Assembly: GCF_040448305.1 (NCBI RefSeq)
Contig: NZ_CP148752.1
Coordinates: 3,596,001 to 3,660,000, forward strand
DNA from: Pseudomonas fluorescens
GTDB taxonomy: Bacteria > Pseudomonadota > Gammaproteobacteria > Pseudomonadales > Pseudomonadaceae
Direction: 5' to 3'
Length of the DNA: 64,000 nucleotides
The notes beneath the pieces are model-generated. The model was given only the letters and a program-made list of their open reading frames with translations. It did not search any database and had not been told where the DNA came from. This document shows, piece by piece, positions 1 to 8,604 of this stretch. Within the stretch, counting starts at the first letter, position 1. Every line of letters begins with the position of its first letter. Made by a program: the position numbers and the translations under genes.

Positions 1-1116
1 GGTCATGTCCCTGGGATTGCTGTCGATCAGGCGACGCAGGTTCACCACCACCGAGTTGGCCATTTCGGTGAGGGCGGGTTCGTCCACTCCCAGTTTCGAC
101 AGCCGGGTTTCCAGGCCACTGTCGGCCACCAGCACTTCAATTGCCTGAACAAAGGCTTCGGCGGCCTCGGCTTCGTGCTCGAAATGGCGGCCCGGCAACA
201 GGTACGTCGCGAGCTCCGCATATTGGCTTTGCGCCGCGCTTAGGTTGAAACGCAGTACCGGCGCCATCACCAGGGCATTGGCGTGGCCGTGGGGAATGTG
301 AAAGCGTGCCCCTAGCGGATAGGCCAACCCATGAATCGCCGCCACCGAGGCGTTGACGAAGGCCATGCCCGCCATCAGCGAGCCTTGCAGCATCGCCGTA
401 CGCGCCACCACGTCCTGACCGTTGGCCAATACTTTGCGCAGGTTGGCGCTCAGCAATCCCAAGGCGGTGGTGGCCAAGCCATCGGCAATCGGGTTCTTGC
501 GTGTGCGACTGGTGTAGGCCTCGACTGCATGCACCATGGCATCCAAACCGGTGGCGGCGGTGACCCTGGCCGGCAGTCCGAGTGTCAGTTGCGGGTCGAG
601 CACCGCCACGTCCGGCATCAGTTGCGACGAATACACCGCTTGCTTGCGCTGTTGCTCGTCAGTGATGACGGAGACCCAAGTCACTTCAGAGCCGGTGCCT
701 GCCGTGGTCGGCACCAACACCAGCGGCACCCGCTGCCCCAGGGCTTTGTCGGTTCCATACAACTCCTCCAAAGGCTGTTCGCTGTTGATCAGCAACGCCA
801 CTAGTTTGGCGGCGTCCAAGGAACTGCCGCCGCCGAGGCCCAGCACGCCATCGGCCTTGAATTGTCGGGCCTGCTCGGCGGCCTCTTTGACCACGGCGGA
901 CGAAGGGTCGGGAACCACTTGGTCGAACACTGTGACTGCGCAGCCAGCCACCTCAAGCGAGGCCTGGGCCTTAACTGCAAAACCCAGGCTGACAATGCCA
1001 GGATCGCACACCAGCATCACCCGTTGCGCACCGAGATCCTTGAACACCTTGCCCACGCTGTGCAACGCGCCCGCTTCGCAGACTATGCGCGGCACGCTTC
1101 TGAATTCATAATTCAT
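1..1116 (-). CDS. Iron-containing alcohol dehydrogenase, 3' end cut by window edge
   Basis: Group III iron-dependent alcohol dehydrogenase or maleylacetate-reductase-like enzyme that oxidises an alcohol with NAD(P). Read from an ATG at 1116, about 372 codons lie in the window and only the last few residues are missing. Visible are the nucleotide-binding GGGSSLD motif, the PTTAGTGSEVT block, and metal ligands in GLDAMVHAVEAY, IHGLAYPLG and IPHGHANA. It is the last visible gene of the minus-strand operon and starts 17 bp after the stop of a closely related paralogue. Substrate unknown; an alcohol or aldehyde imported by the adjacent ABC transporter is an inference. Confidence 0.85.
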   Translation of the reverse strand, partial: MNYEFRSVPRIVCEAGALHSVGKVFKDLGAQRVMLVCDPGIVSLGFAVKAQASLEVAGCAVTVFDQVVPDPSSAVVKEAAEQARQFKADGVLGLGGGSSLDAAKLVALLINSEQPLEELYGTDKALGQRVPLVLVPTTAGTGSEVTWVSVITDEQQRKQAVYSSQLMPDVAVLDPQLTLGLPARVTAATGLDAMVHAVEAYTSRTRKNPIADGLATTALGLLSANLRKVLANGQDVVARTAMLQGSLMAGMAFVNASVAAIHGLAYPLGARFHIPHGHANALVMAPVLRFNLSAAQSQYAELATYLLPGRHFEHEAEAAEAFVQAIEVLVADSGLETRLSKLGVDEPALTEMANSVVVNLRRLIDSNPRDMT

Positions 1117-1133
1117 CGGTCAGTCCTTTTTGT

Positions 1134-2288
1134 TTACAGCACCGAGGCATAGATGGCGCGGGCATCTTGGCGTGTTACCGGGCGCGGATTATTGATAAGC
1201 AGGCGCTCGACCTTCATCGCGTCATCGGTCAGGCGATCCAGGTCGTCGGCAGTCACGCCCACATCCCGTAGCCGCTGGGCAAACGGCATGCGTCCCACCA
1301 ACCGGGTCATGAACTCAACAAAGGCATCGCAGGCCAACGCCTCGCTGGCAAAGCGCTGCCCTGGCAGCACTGCCGCCGCCAGTTGCGCATACAGCGCCTC
1401 GGCTGCCGGACGATTGAAGTTCAGCACCGGCACTAGCACCAAGGCGTTGCTCAAGCCGTGGGGTACATGGAAGTGGCCGCCCAATGGGTACGCCAGGGCA
1501 TGCACCGCCGCCACCGGCGAGTTGGCAAAGGCCATGCCCGCTAGCATCGAACCGAGAAGCATGTCGGAGCGAGCCGGTAAATCCCCAGGCGTCGCCAGGA
1601 CCCGATCCAGATTACCCGCCAGCAGGCGCAACGCCTGCATTGCCAGGCCATCGGACAGCACATTCTTCTTGTGCACGCTGGTGTAGGCCTCGATGGCATG
1701 GACCATGGCATCGATACCGGTCATGGCACTGACAGCTGCAGGCAGGCCGACGGTCAGTCGGGCGTCCAGCAGCGCGATATCCGGATACAGCAATGGGCTG
1801 ACAACGCCCTTTTTCTCATGGCTGGGAGTGGTGACAATTGCTACCGCCGTCACTTCCGAGCCCGTCCCTGCCGTGGTCGGCACCTGGATCAATGGCAAAC
1901 GCGGGCCTTGGGCCAGGTTGATACCGTAGATCGACTCCAGCGCCTGCTCGCGACCACAGAGCAAGGCTACCAACTTCGCGGTGTCCAGGGAGCTGCCACC
2001 GCCCAGGCCGATCACTGCTTGGGCACGGCAGTTACGGGCGGCATCCACCGCGTGCTGTACCGATTCCGACGGTGGATCGGCCTGCACATCGCTGTACAGT
2101 GTCGCTTCGACCCCGGCTTCGTGCAGGGCTCGCAAGGGTGCATCGAGCAAACCGGCGCGCAACAACCCCGGATCGCTGACCAGCAATACCCGCTCGGCCT
2201 TTAGCTCGCGACATAAGGTGCCCAGGCGCAACGCGCCATCGATCTCACAGATCACACGTGGCGTGGTTTCAAAGTTAAATGTCGACAT
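1134..2288 (-). CDS. Iron-containing alcohol dehydrogenase
   Basis: A 384-residue group III iron-dependent alcohol dehydrogenase, normal length for the family. It shows GGGSSLD near residue 97 (nucleotide binding), PTTAGTGSEVT, and the divalent-metal ligands in GIDAMVHAIEAY, VHALAYPLGG and VPHGLSNAL. It lies 9 bp downstream of the LivF-like ATPase gene and 17 bp upstream of a second iron dehydrogenase, so it is probably co-transcribed with the transporter. The two tandem paralogues may take different substrates or act as a mixed oligomer; nothing in the sequence decides this. Confidence 0.9.
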   Translation of the reverse strand: MSTFNFETTPRVICEIDGALRLGTLCRELKAERVLLVSDPGLLRAGLLDAPLRALHEAGVEATLYSDVQADPPSESVQHAVDAARNCRAQAVIGLGGGSSLDTAKLVALLCGREQALESIYGINLAQGPRLPLIQVPTTAGTGSEVTAVAIVTTPSHEKKGVVSPLLYPDIALLDARLTVGLPAAVSAMTGIDAMVHAIEAYTSVHKKNVLSDGLAMQALRLLAGNLDRVLATPGDLPARSDMLLGSMLAGMAFANSPVAAVHALAYPLGGHFHVPHGLSNALVLVPVLNFNRPAAEALYAQLAAAVLPGQRFASEALACDAFVEFMTRLVGRMPFAQRLRDVGVTADDLDRLTDDAMKVERLLINNPRPVTRQDARAIYASVL

Positions 2289-2297
2289 ACATCTGCC

Positions 2298-2945
2298 CTA
2301 CCCTGCTGTCACGCTGCCGCGCTCGATGCGAAACAACGCATCGACCAGGTCGGCAGAATGTGTGTCATCGGATTCAGAGATCAACACGCACAGGCCTTCC
2401 TGGCCCAGCTTGGCAATCACCTCGCTTAAACGCCGGGACAGGACCGGCGCTACGCCCTCGAAAGGTTCGTCCAGAATCAACAGTTGATTGCCCGGCATCA
2501 GTGCCCGGGCCATGGCCACCAGCTTCTGCTGACCACCGGACAACTGCATCGCCTTGCGGTCACGGAACTGGGCGATCTCTGGAATCAGGCTATAGACCCA
2601 GTCCAAACGCTGTTTGCTGTCGGCCAGTTTGTTGGCCCACACTGGCAGCATGATGTTCTCTTCCACGGTCAGCGACGGAATCAGGCGTCTGTCTTCGGGC
2701 AAGTAGCTGATACCCGCTGCTGCGCGAGTAAAAGCCGGCTGCGCGCGCAGGTCCTGTCCGCCAAAAAACATCTCGCCGCGGTCCGTGGGCAACAAACCCA
2801 TGATGGCGCGAATCAAGGTGGTCTTACCGGCACCGTTGTGGCCGATCAGACCGACCATTTGCCCGGGGGCGATGGACAGCGAGACGTCATTGAGGATCGG
2901 TATACCTTCAATCGATACATTGAGATTGCGAATTTCCAGGCTCAT
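2298..2945 (-). CDS. Branched-chain amino acid-type ABC transporter ATPase (LivF-like)
   Basis: Cytoplasmic ATPase subunit of a HAAT-family ABC importer. In 215 residues it has Walker A GHNGAGKTT near residue 36, the signature LSGGQQK near 134 and Walker B LLILDEP. It is slightly shorter than usual LivF proteins (about 233 residues). Its ATG overlaps the LivG-like stop by 4 bp, indicating translational coupling. Urea- and amide-type transporters share this fold, and the associated binding proteins look more like that branch than like leucine-binding proteins. Confidence 0.9.
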   Translation of the reverse strand: MSLEIRNLNVSIEGIPILNDVSLSIAPGQMVGLIGHNGAGKTTLIRAIMGLLPTDRGEMFFGGQDLRAQPAFTRAAAGISYLPEDRRLIPSLTVEENIMLPVWANKLADSKQRLDWVYSLIPEIAQFRDRKAMQLSGGQQKLVAMARALMPGNQLLILDEPFEGVAPVLSRRLSEVIAKLGQEGLCVLISESDDTHSADLVDALFRIERGSVTAG

Positions 2946-3724
2946 TTCACGGCACTCCTTTGCGCCTTGTCGTGGGCTTTGGCGCCGCCAGTGACGAACT
3001 CCTGCACCCGGGCATTGGCCAAGACGTCTTCCGGGGCGCCGTCGGCCAGGACTTCACCGCTGTAGAACGCGAGAATGCGCGACACATAGCGGCGTACCAC
3101 GTCCATGTCATGCTCGACGAACAGCACGGTTACTTGATGCTCGGCAACGACGCGCATCACGGTGTCCATCAGCGCGGTTTTCTCTTCGGCGCTAACGCCG
3201 CTGGTGGGTTCGTCGAGCAGCAACATCTGCGGATCACCAATCAACGCCATGGCAATATCGATGAGTTTGCGCACCCCCTGCGGTACCGCGGTGACCAGAG
3301 TGTCACGCCATTGCGGTATGCCGAACTCGACAAGAATGGCGTCGGCACGGGCAATCCGTGAGGCGCTGCGCATAGGCACAAGCAGCGCTGGAAACGGGCT
3401 TTCGGCCGCCGCCACCGCAATCAGCAGGTTGTCTAGCACGCTCAATTGCGCAAACAGTTGGGCGACCTGGAACGAGCGGGCCATGCCCGAGCGGGTAATC
3501 GCTCGAGGCGTGCGACCAATGATCGACTGGTTATTGAACAGGATCTCGCCCCGACTCGGCTTCAAGTAACCTGTGACCATATTGATGAAAGTGGTCTTGC
3601 CGGCACCATTGGAGCCGATCACACCGACCACTTCCCCTTTGTTGATCCGCACATTGACGTCCTTGGCTGCAGTGACAGCGCCAAACTCCTTGCACAGACC
3701 CTGGGTTTCGAGAATGCAGGTCAT
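2942..3724 (-). CDS. Branched-chain amino acid-type ABC transporter ATPase (LivG-like)
   Basis: Second ATPase of the importer, 260 residues. Walker A is GSNGAGKTT near residue 37. The signature is degenerate (PQGVRKL in place of LSGGQ), as is common in LivG proteins. Walker B is LLLDEPTSG and the switch histidine lies in VLFVEHDMD. It overlaps both neighbours by 4 bp (LivM-like upstream, LivF-like downstream), consistent with a single translationally coupled operon. Confidence 0.9.
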   Translation of the reverse strand: MTCILETQGLCKEFGAVTAAKDVNVRINKGEVVGVIGSNGAGKTTFINMVTGYLKPSRGEILFNNQSIIGRTPRAITRSGMARSFQVAQLFAQLSVLDNLLIAVAAAESPFPALLVPMRSASRIARADAILVEFGIPQWRDTLVTAVPQGVRKLIDIAMALIGDPQMLLLDEPTSGVSAEEKTALMDTVMRVVAEHQVTVLFVEHDMDVVRRYVSRILAFYSGEVLADGAPEDVLANARVQEFVTGGAKAHDKAQRSAVK

Positions 3725-4665
3725 GCTTTTGCCCTCCTAGCGTTACCGGTAAACAGGCTCCACAAGCCCTTGGGTAGGAACACGATGATCGCCAGTAAGG
3801 TGAAGCCCAGAATCATCTGCCAGCTATGGGGCACCAGTTCGATGGCGTAAGTGCGCACCACGGCAAACACGATGGCGGCGATAAAGGGTGCCGCCACGTG
3901 GGCGGTGCCGCCGAGTAAGGCGATGAACACGAACTCACCGGAGGTGATCCAGTAGGCCATTTCCGGATCGATATGCCCGGCGGACAAGGCCATGAAACCA
4001 CCGCCCAATGCCGAAACGGCTGCGGCGGCGACGTAGTTCATGTACAGCACCCAGCGTGGGGACTGCCCGAGGTATTCGACACGCACTTCGTTTTCACGAA
4101 TTGCTTCACACATCATCCCGGCATTGCTGCGGCTATAGCGATGCAGCAACACAGCCAGCACCGTCGAACTGGCAACAATGATCATGAACAAAACCAGCGG
4201 TCCCTGCCCGGCGGCTGGCGACCAGCCAAACAGGGTCCAGGCCTTGACGTTGAAGCCGTCAGTACTGCCCAGGGCCGAGCTTTTCACCAGCACGCCATAG
4301 AGGATCATCGAGAACGCCAACGACAGCATGGCGAAGAAAATCTCCCGATAGCGGGTCATCAGCAGGCCTAGAATCATCGCCAATAAAACCGCGACGCCAA
4401 CGCCGATCATCAGCAACACGGCTAGGTCGGTGATATTTAGGAAATGCCCACTCATGCCCACGGCATAGCCGCCAACGCAGAAGAACAAGCCCTGGCCAAA
4501 GGTCACCAGACCGGCGCGCATCTGCATCACCACGCCTTGCACTACCATGGCCTTGGCCAACGCCATGGTCAGCAAAAACACCAGCCATTGCGGAGCAATC
4601 CAGCCACCGGCGGCCAGCAGCGCCGCAACCGCCAGCAGAATCAGTTCTGTTTTATCCATGCGCAT
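3721..4665 (-). CDS. Branched-chain amino acid-type ABC transporter permease (LivM-like)
   Basis: A 314-residue inner-membrane permease with about eight to ten hydrophobic segments and the LivM-type cytoplasmic loop (AIRENEVRVEYLG), where the ATPase docks. It overlaps LivG by 4 bp and its start overlaps the LivH-like stop by 1 bp. It forms the translocation pore with the LivH-like protein. Confidence 0.9.
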   Translation of the reverse strand: MRMDKTELILLAVAALLAAGGWIAPQWLVFLLTMALAKAMVVQGVVMQMRAGLVTFGQGLFFCVGGYAVGMSGHFLNITDLAVLLMIGVGVAVLLAMILGLLMTRYREIFFAMLSLAFSMILYGVLVKSSALGSTDGFNVKAWTLFGWSPAAGQGPLVLFMIIVASSTVLAVLLHRYSRSNAGMMCEAIRENEVRVEYLGQSPRWVLYMNYVAAAAVSALGGGFMALSAGHIDPEMAYWITSGEFVFIALLGGTAHVAAPFIAAIVFAVVRTYAIELVPHSWQMILGFTLLAIIVFLPKGLWSLFTGNARRAKA

Positions 4666-5564
4666 CAGATTTTCCTCGCTAACACGCGACCGAACAGGCC
4701 TTGCGGACGTACCGCCAGAACCAGCGCCATGACGCCGTAAATCACAAAGAGTTCGAATTCCGGCGCATAGTGCACCGCCGCCGCACGGCTCAGCCCTACT
4801 AGCAAGGCGCCTACCGCTGCTCCTTCGATACTGCCCATGCCACCGATCACCACCACGGCGAAGGCCAGGACGATAATTTCCACGCCGATGCCCGGCGCTA
4901 CGGAAATAGCCGGAGCGGTCAAGGCACCGGCCAAGGTACCGAGCATGGTGCCCAACACAAAGACCAGGGTGAACATGCGCTTGACGTTGACGCCCATGGC
5001 CATAGCCACTTCACGGTCGTGGATCACAGCCCGCAGGACCTTGCCCTGGTTGGTGCGTTCCAGCCACAGGTACAAGCCGAGTCCAAGCACCAGCGAAACG
5101 CCTACCAGCATCAGGTCGTAATTGGAAACCTTCAGCCCGGCCAAGGCGCTACGGCCCATTTCGGCATAGGGTTGATAGGCGAAATAGGGGTTCACGCCCC
5201 AGATCATTTTCATGGTGTCTTCCAACACCAGCAGCAGCGCGTAGGTGATGATCACCATCAGCACTTCGTCTCGGCCGTACATAAACTTGAGCAGCCCGCG
5301 CTCGATAATCAGGCCAACGATCAGCCCAGCCACCAGGGCACAGCCAAGCATCAGTAGGTAACCGGCCCAGACCGGGCCGATACCGTTATTGAAATACCAG
5401 CCCACCAGCGAAGCTGCGGTGTAGGCGCCAATGGCATAAAAACTGCCATGGGCCATGTTCAGGATCCGCATGACCCCGTAGATCACCGTCAACCCTGCCG
5501 CGACCAAAAACAGCCACGAGGCATAGATGGTGCCGTCAATCAGCACCGCGAAAAGACTCATCAT
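4665..5564 (-). CDS. Branched-chain amino acid-type ABC transporter permease (LivH-like)
   Basis: Inner-membrane permease of the same importer with about eight transmembrane segments. An upstream in-frame ATG at 5612 exists, but the MMSLF start at 5564 is preferred: AGGA lies at the right distance just upstream and the protein then begins directly with the first hydrophobic segment, as in other LivH proteins. That gives 299 residues. The EAA-like loop near VIHDREVAMAMGVN is the presumed ATPase contact. Confidence 0.88.
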   Translation of the reverse strand: MMSLFAVLIDGTIYASWLFLVAAGLTVIYGVMRILNMAHGSFYAIGAYTAASLVGWYFNNGIGPVWAGYLLMLGCALVAGLIVGLIIERGLLKFMYGRDEVLMVIITYALLLVLEDTMKMIWGVNPYFAYQPYAEMGRSALAGLKVSNYDLMLVGVSLVLGLGLYLWLERTNQGKVLRAVIHDREVAMAMGVNVKRMFTLVFVLGTMLGTLAGALTAPAISVAPGIGVEIIVLAFAVVVIGGMGSIEGAAVGALLVGLSRAAAVHYAPEFELFVIYGVMALVLAVRPQGLFGRVLARKI

Positions 5565-5636
5565 AGAGGTCCTACCTTGGCATAAAGGTGGCGACGCCGA
5601 ACGGGCCGCCACTTCGGAACAATCAATCGAGATTGA

Positions 5637-6956
5637 TCAGTTGCACTGGGCACCGGGGAAGCCAGCCTTGATCCATTCCAGGGCGGGAGTGCCGTCGGGT
5701 GGAGTCACGCATTCGCCGGAGAAGGCGATGACGTTTTGCACGCTGCCTGTCTTGCTCGCCTTGTCGAATTGGTACTCGCCATAGGAAATGCCCTGCATCG
5801 CCTGATGCCCCCCGGCGCGAGCCATTTGCACCGTGCCGGACACCGACTCAAAGGTCGCGCCCTTGAACGCCTTGGCGATCTCCTGCGGCGCAGGGATCTT
5901 GCCCGGTTCAACCTTGGCGTTTTCCGCTGCGTGCTTGAGGCCGAGAATGGCTTGGGCCATTTTGCTCGCCGGGTAAGTTGGCGCGGTGTTGTACGCGGTT
6001 TGGTACTTGTCCTTGAACCAGCGATTGAGTTCGTTATCTGGCGCGAACGCACCAAACGGGCCACGACCACCTATGACCATGCCGTTGGGAGCCTGGTCCT
6101 TGTAGCGATCCAGAGCGGACTCGCCGCAGGTCAGGACCGCGGTGGCGTCTTCCAACAATCCACGGGCATTGGCTTGCAACACAAGCGCTTCCATGTCACC
6201 GCCCCAGAAGCTGGAGTGGATGATGTCCGGGCGTTTGACCGACAGAGCGGAAATCTCGGCGCCGTATTGACCCTGGAAGACCTTGGGCATCTGCGACTCG
6301 ACCACCTTGGCCTTGGGCATCAACTGCTCCATGGAGTGGGTGAAGTCTTTCCAGCTGTCTTGTCCAAAGGCGTAGTTCTGCTGGATGCCGGCAACTTTCT
6401 GCGCGTCGGGGCGGGTCTTGGTCAGGTAACGGGCGGCGCCGATATTGTCCACGACCGCATCAAGGCCGGTGCGGAACACAAACTGCGGGGTCTTGTCTTC
6501 ATTGAACAGCTGAGAAGTGCCGCAATCGTAAAACACGGTCATGGCCCCCAGCTCTTCGGCCACAGGCGCAATGGCCAGGCAGTCACCGGAGGAAATGTAG
6601 CCCACCACTGCATCGACCTTCTGGCGCTGCACCAGGTTACGGAACTCTTCGACCTGTTTAGCCGCGCCGCCCGCTTCGTCGATGATCACCACCTCGATTT
6701 CGGCACCGTTGATACCAATGGTGTTGTAAGGCGCCGGGAGCTTGCCTTGGTTTAGCCCTTCCACCAGCACTTTGGCGGCGTTCGCGGAGGGCTCGCCGAA
6801 CGGCCCGGCTGCTGGGCCCGATAGGAAAGTCACCACGCCGATACGAAACTTACCGTTCTCGGCAGCCATGGCCGAGGAACCCATGGACAGGGCCACGCCA
6901 GCGGTAATGGCGAGGGTCAAACGGTGCTTCAGTATGTTTTTCTTATAATTGTTCAT
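5637..6956 (-). CDS. Periplasmic substrate-binding protein of the ABC importer
   Basis: Leu/Ile/Val- or amide-type periplasmic binding protein (type 1 fold), 439 residues from the ATG at 6956. That start leaves a clean Sec signal peptide ending near SSAMAAEN. A start at 6968 would add four residues. Segments such as VVGYISSGDCLAIAPVAEELG and QQNYAFGQDSWKDF are characteristic of the Peripla_BP_6 family. It lies 30 bp downstream of a second, different binding-protein gene and 72 bp upstream of the LivH-like gene, and probably supplies the transporter. Confidence 0.88.
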   Translation of the reverse strand: MNNYKKNILKHRLTLAITAGVALSMGSSAMAAENGKFRIGVVTFLSGPAAGPFGEPSANAAKVLVEGLNQGKLPAPYNTIGINGAEIEVVIIDEAGGAAKQVEEFRNLVQRQKVDAVVGYISSGDCLAIAPVAEELGAMTVFYDCGTSQLFNEDKTPQFVFRTGLDAVVDNIGAARYLTKTRPDAQKVAGIQQNYAFGQDSWKDFTHSMEQLMPKAKVVESQMPKVFQGQYGAEISALSVKRPDIIHSSFWGGDMEALVLQANARGLLEDATAVLTCGESALDRYKDQAPNGMVIGGRGPFGAFAPDNELNRWFKDKYQTAYNTAPTYPASKMAQAILGLKHAAENAKVEPGKIPAPQEIAKAFKGATFESVSGTVQMARAGGHQAMQGISYGEYQFDKASKTGSVQNVIAFSGECVTPPDGTPALEWIKAGFPGAQCN

Positions 6957-6986
6957 CTGTGCTTCCACTTTCGATTGATGAATTGA

Positions 6987-8318
6987 CTAGGGACTCTCGG
7001 GACGACTCTTTTTCGAGTTAGGGCTTTCAGCGCTCATTCGACGCTTGATGGTTGCGCTGTTCTGCTGCAGTTCCTGGGCGGAATACACCACCCAATTACC
7101 CAGCATCACCTTGGCGGGCGGGTAATCGTTATTGAGCACCGGAGTGCCGATTGCCTGGGTCTGCTGAATCTGGTGGGTTTGCGGATCGATCCTTGAGACG
7201 AACCCGGGCGGATCTTCTGGCAAGGCAATTTCCAAGCCTTCCAAGGCACGTATCAACTCCTGGGAGTCGGTGCTGCCCAGCGCTTTTTCATAGGCTTTGG
7301 CTAACACCATGACACCGGTGTAGGCACCTTCGGCGGCGTAGGTCGGGTAGCGACCGTTGATGGCCTGGAAGCGCTCGACAAAGAAACGATTGCGCGGCGT
7401 ATCCGGCCAGTTGTTATGGTGCCGTGCCGAGAGGATCAGCCCCGGAAGGGCCTGGTCGCCCAGGGACACCAGGAAATCGTAGTTACCACCGGTGTCGAAG
7501 TTGGCGAGGCGCGAGGTGGCGAACAACCGGGTGCTTGCTGCCTGCTTGACGAAGGCCTGGAAGTCACCGCCCCACAGGGCCGAGACAATGATGTCGGGTT
7601 TAGCTTGTTCCAGAGCGGCGATATAGGCGGAGTAGTCAGGCTCATACAGGCGTGGCCAGAGTTCGGTGACGTCTTCGAACTTGACACCCAGTTGGGCAAA
7701 GGCCTCGTGCAAGTCATCGCGGGACACGTGGCCGTATTCGTAATCCGGACCTATGAACGCCAGGCGCTTCCATCCGGTTTGTTGTTGCAGGGCTTGCAGG
7801 TAGCGGGCACCGGCGGCCATCGAGGTCCAAGTGTCATTGGTGACGCGGAAATAGTACGGGTGGCCGTTTTCCAGGGTCATGCGCGAGGACGCATGGTCGG
7901 TGCCGATCATCAGTACTTTCTCGCGCTTGGCCAACTGACTGACCGCCAGCCCCACGCCGGACGAGACCATACCGCACAGCACTTGCACACCGTCCTGATG
8001 GATGAAGTTTTTCGCCAGGCCTACGCCATAGGAAGCCTTGGACTGATCGTCATCGATGATCACGCGCAGTCGTGGCACTTGCTGGCCGGCCTCACGCTGC
8101 GCCTGCAACTCGCCTAGGGCAATCTGGATGCCGGCGATGCTGTCCTGGCCGTAGATCGCTGCGCGCTCGGTCATCGGGTAAAGGCAGCCCATCGTCAGGT
8201 CTGCCTGAGAGGCGGCCGCGCCCAACTCCACGCGGCCGACTTGAGCCGAGGCAACAACGCTCAGCAAAAGACTGCACATTGTGAGCGAGCAATAAAACCA
8301 TGGACGTGGCAGAGACAT
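6987..8318 (-). CDS. Periplasmic substrate-binding protein, amide/urea (UrtA/AmiC) type
   Basis: A second type 1 periplasmic binding protein, 443 residues, with a Sec signal peptide cleaved near VVASAQ. Motifs such as GCLYPMTERAAIYGQD and TYAAEGAYTGVMVLAKAYEKA resemble short-chain amide and urea binding proteins. It is the first gene after the sigma-54 promoter at 8371-8388 and lies between the two-component genes and the transporter. It could deliver an alternative substrate or present ligand to the neighbouring histidine kinase, as binding proteins do in some sensory systems. The choice is inference. Confidence 0.85.
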   Translation of the reverse strand: MSLPRPWFYCSLTMCSLLLSVVASAQVGRVELGAAASQADLTMGCLYPMTERAAIYGQDSIAGIQIALGELQAQREAGQQVPRLRVIIDDDQSKASYGVGLAKNFIHQDGVQVLCGMVSSGVGLAVSQLAKREKVLMIGTDHASSRMTLENGHPYYFRVTNDTWTSMAAGARYLQALQQQTGWKRLAFIGPDYEYGHVSRDDLHEAFAQLGVKFEDVTELWPRLYEPDYSAYIAALEQAKPDIIVSALWGGDFQAFVKQAASTRLFATSRLANFDTGGNYDFLVSLGDQALPGLILSARHHNNWPDTPRNRFFVERFQAINGRYPTYAAEGAYTGVMVLAKAYEKALGSTDSQELIRALEGLEIALPEDPPGFVSRIDPQTHQIQQTQAIGTPVLNNDYPPAKVMLGNWVVYSAQELQQNSATIKRRMSAESPNSKKSRPESP

Positions 8319-8332
8319 AAGTATCCTTTAGG

Positions 8333-8347
8333 GCGTTGGCAACGCCT
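8333..8347. promoter_or_regulatory. Short palindrome in the operon leader
   Basis: GGCGTT-ggc-AACGCC forms a 6-bp inverted repeat between the predicted start site and the first gene. It could be a leader hairpin stabilising the mRNA or a binding site; nothing distinguishes the two. Confidence 0.3.
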
Positions 8348-8370
8348 CTTGTTAGTTCGCCAGAGGGATA

Positions 8371-8388
8371 GAGCAAAGGGTGTGCCAG
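8371..8388 (-). promoter_or_regulatory. Sigma-54 (RpoN) promoter of the transporter/dehydrogenase operon
   Basis: On the minus strand the sequence reads CTGGCACACCCTTTGCTC, matching the -24 GG and -12 GC elements with exactly 10 bp between them. Transcription should start about 12 bp past the GC, near 8360, some 40 nt before the first ATG at 8318. A response regulator with a sigma-54 interaction domain is encoded immediately upstream. Confidence 0.8.
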
Positions 8389-8404
8389 AACTGCTGAAAC
8401 GCTT

Positions 8405-8544
8405 GTAGCCGTTGCCGAGGCAAGTGGCTGTGATCGGACGCATAGCGGCCGCCAGCCTGGAAATGCAATCTGCCAGGCATACCTGGGCGCCCGGGGTGAG
8501 CGCGCTTGAAATTGATCGCAGCCACTTGCCTCGGCAGCGGCTAC
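8405..8544. repeat. Long inverted repeat (Pseudomonas intergenic repeat)
   Basis: Two arms of about 31 bp (8405-8435 and 8514-8544), beginning GTAGCC and rich in GCCGAGGCAAG, are near-perfect reverse complements separated by about 78 bp. The sequence style matches dispersed GTAGC...GCTGCGATC elements that I recall from fluorescent Pseudomonas genomes. It lies between the sigma-54 promoter and the presumed upstream activator sites. Confidence 0.6.
8494..8510. promoter_or_regulatory. Candidate upstream activator site 1 (imperfect)
   Basis: TGAGCGCGCTTGA is an imperfect palindrome resembling the core of the perfect palindrome at 8565-8583 (TTGAGCGC...GCGCTCAA). It lies about 130 bp upstream of the predicted sigma-54 start. 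It partly overlaps a dispersed repeat, so it may be coincidental. Confidence 0.3.
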
Positions 8545-8564
8545 TGAGATTTGCGACGATTGCA

Positions 8565-8583
8565 TTGAGCGCCTGGCGCTCAA
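8565..8583. promoter_or_regulatory. Candidate upstream activator site 2 (perfect 19-bp palindrome)
   Basis: TTGAGCGCC-t-GGCGCTCAA is a perfect palindrome about 200 bp upstream of the sigma-54 start, at a normal distance for an NtrC-family activator. It also lies just after the response-regulator stop codon and could be its terminator stem, but no T-run follows on the minus strand, which favours a binding site. Confidence 0.45.
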
Positions 8584-8604
8584 CCTGCGCGCATTGTTGA
8601 GCGG

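Noticed and set aside
5736..6755. 339-codon open frame on the plus strand
   Set aside because: It lies opposite the binding-protein gene, has shadow-type composition and no matching family; high GC gives long antisense frames.
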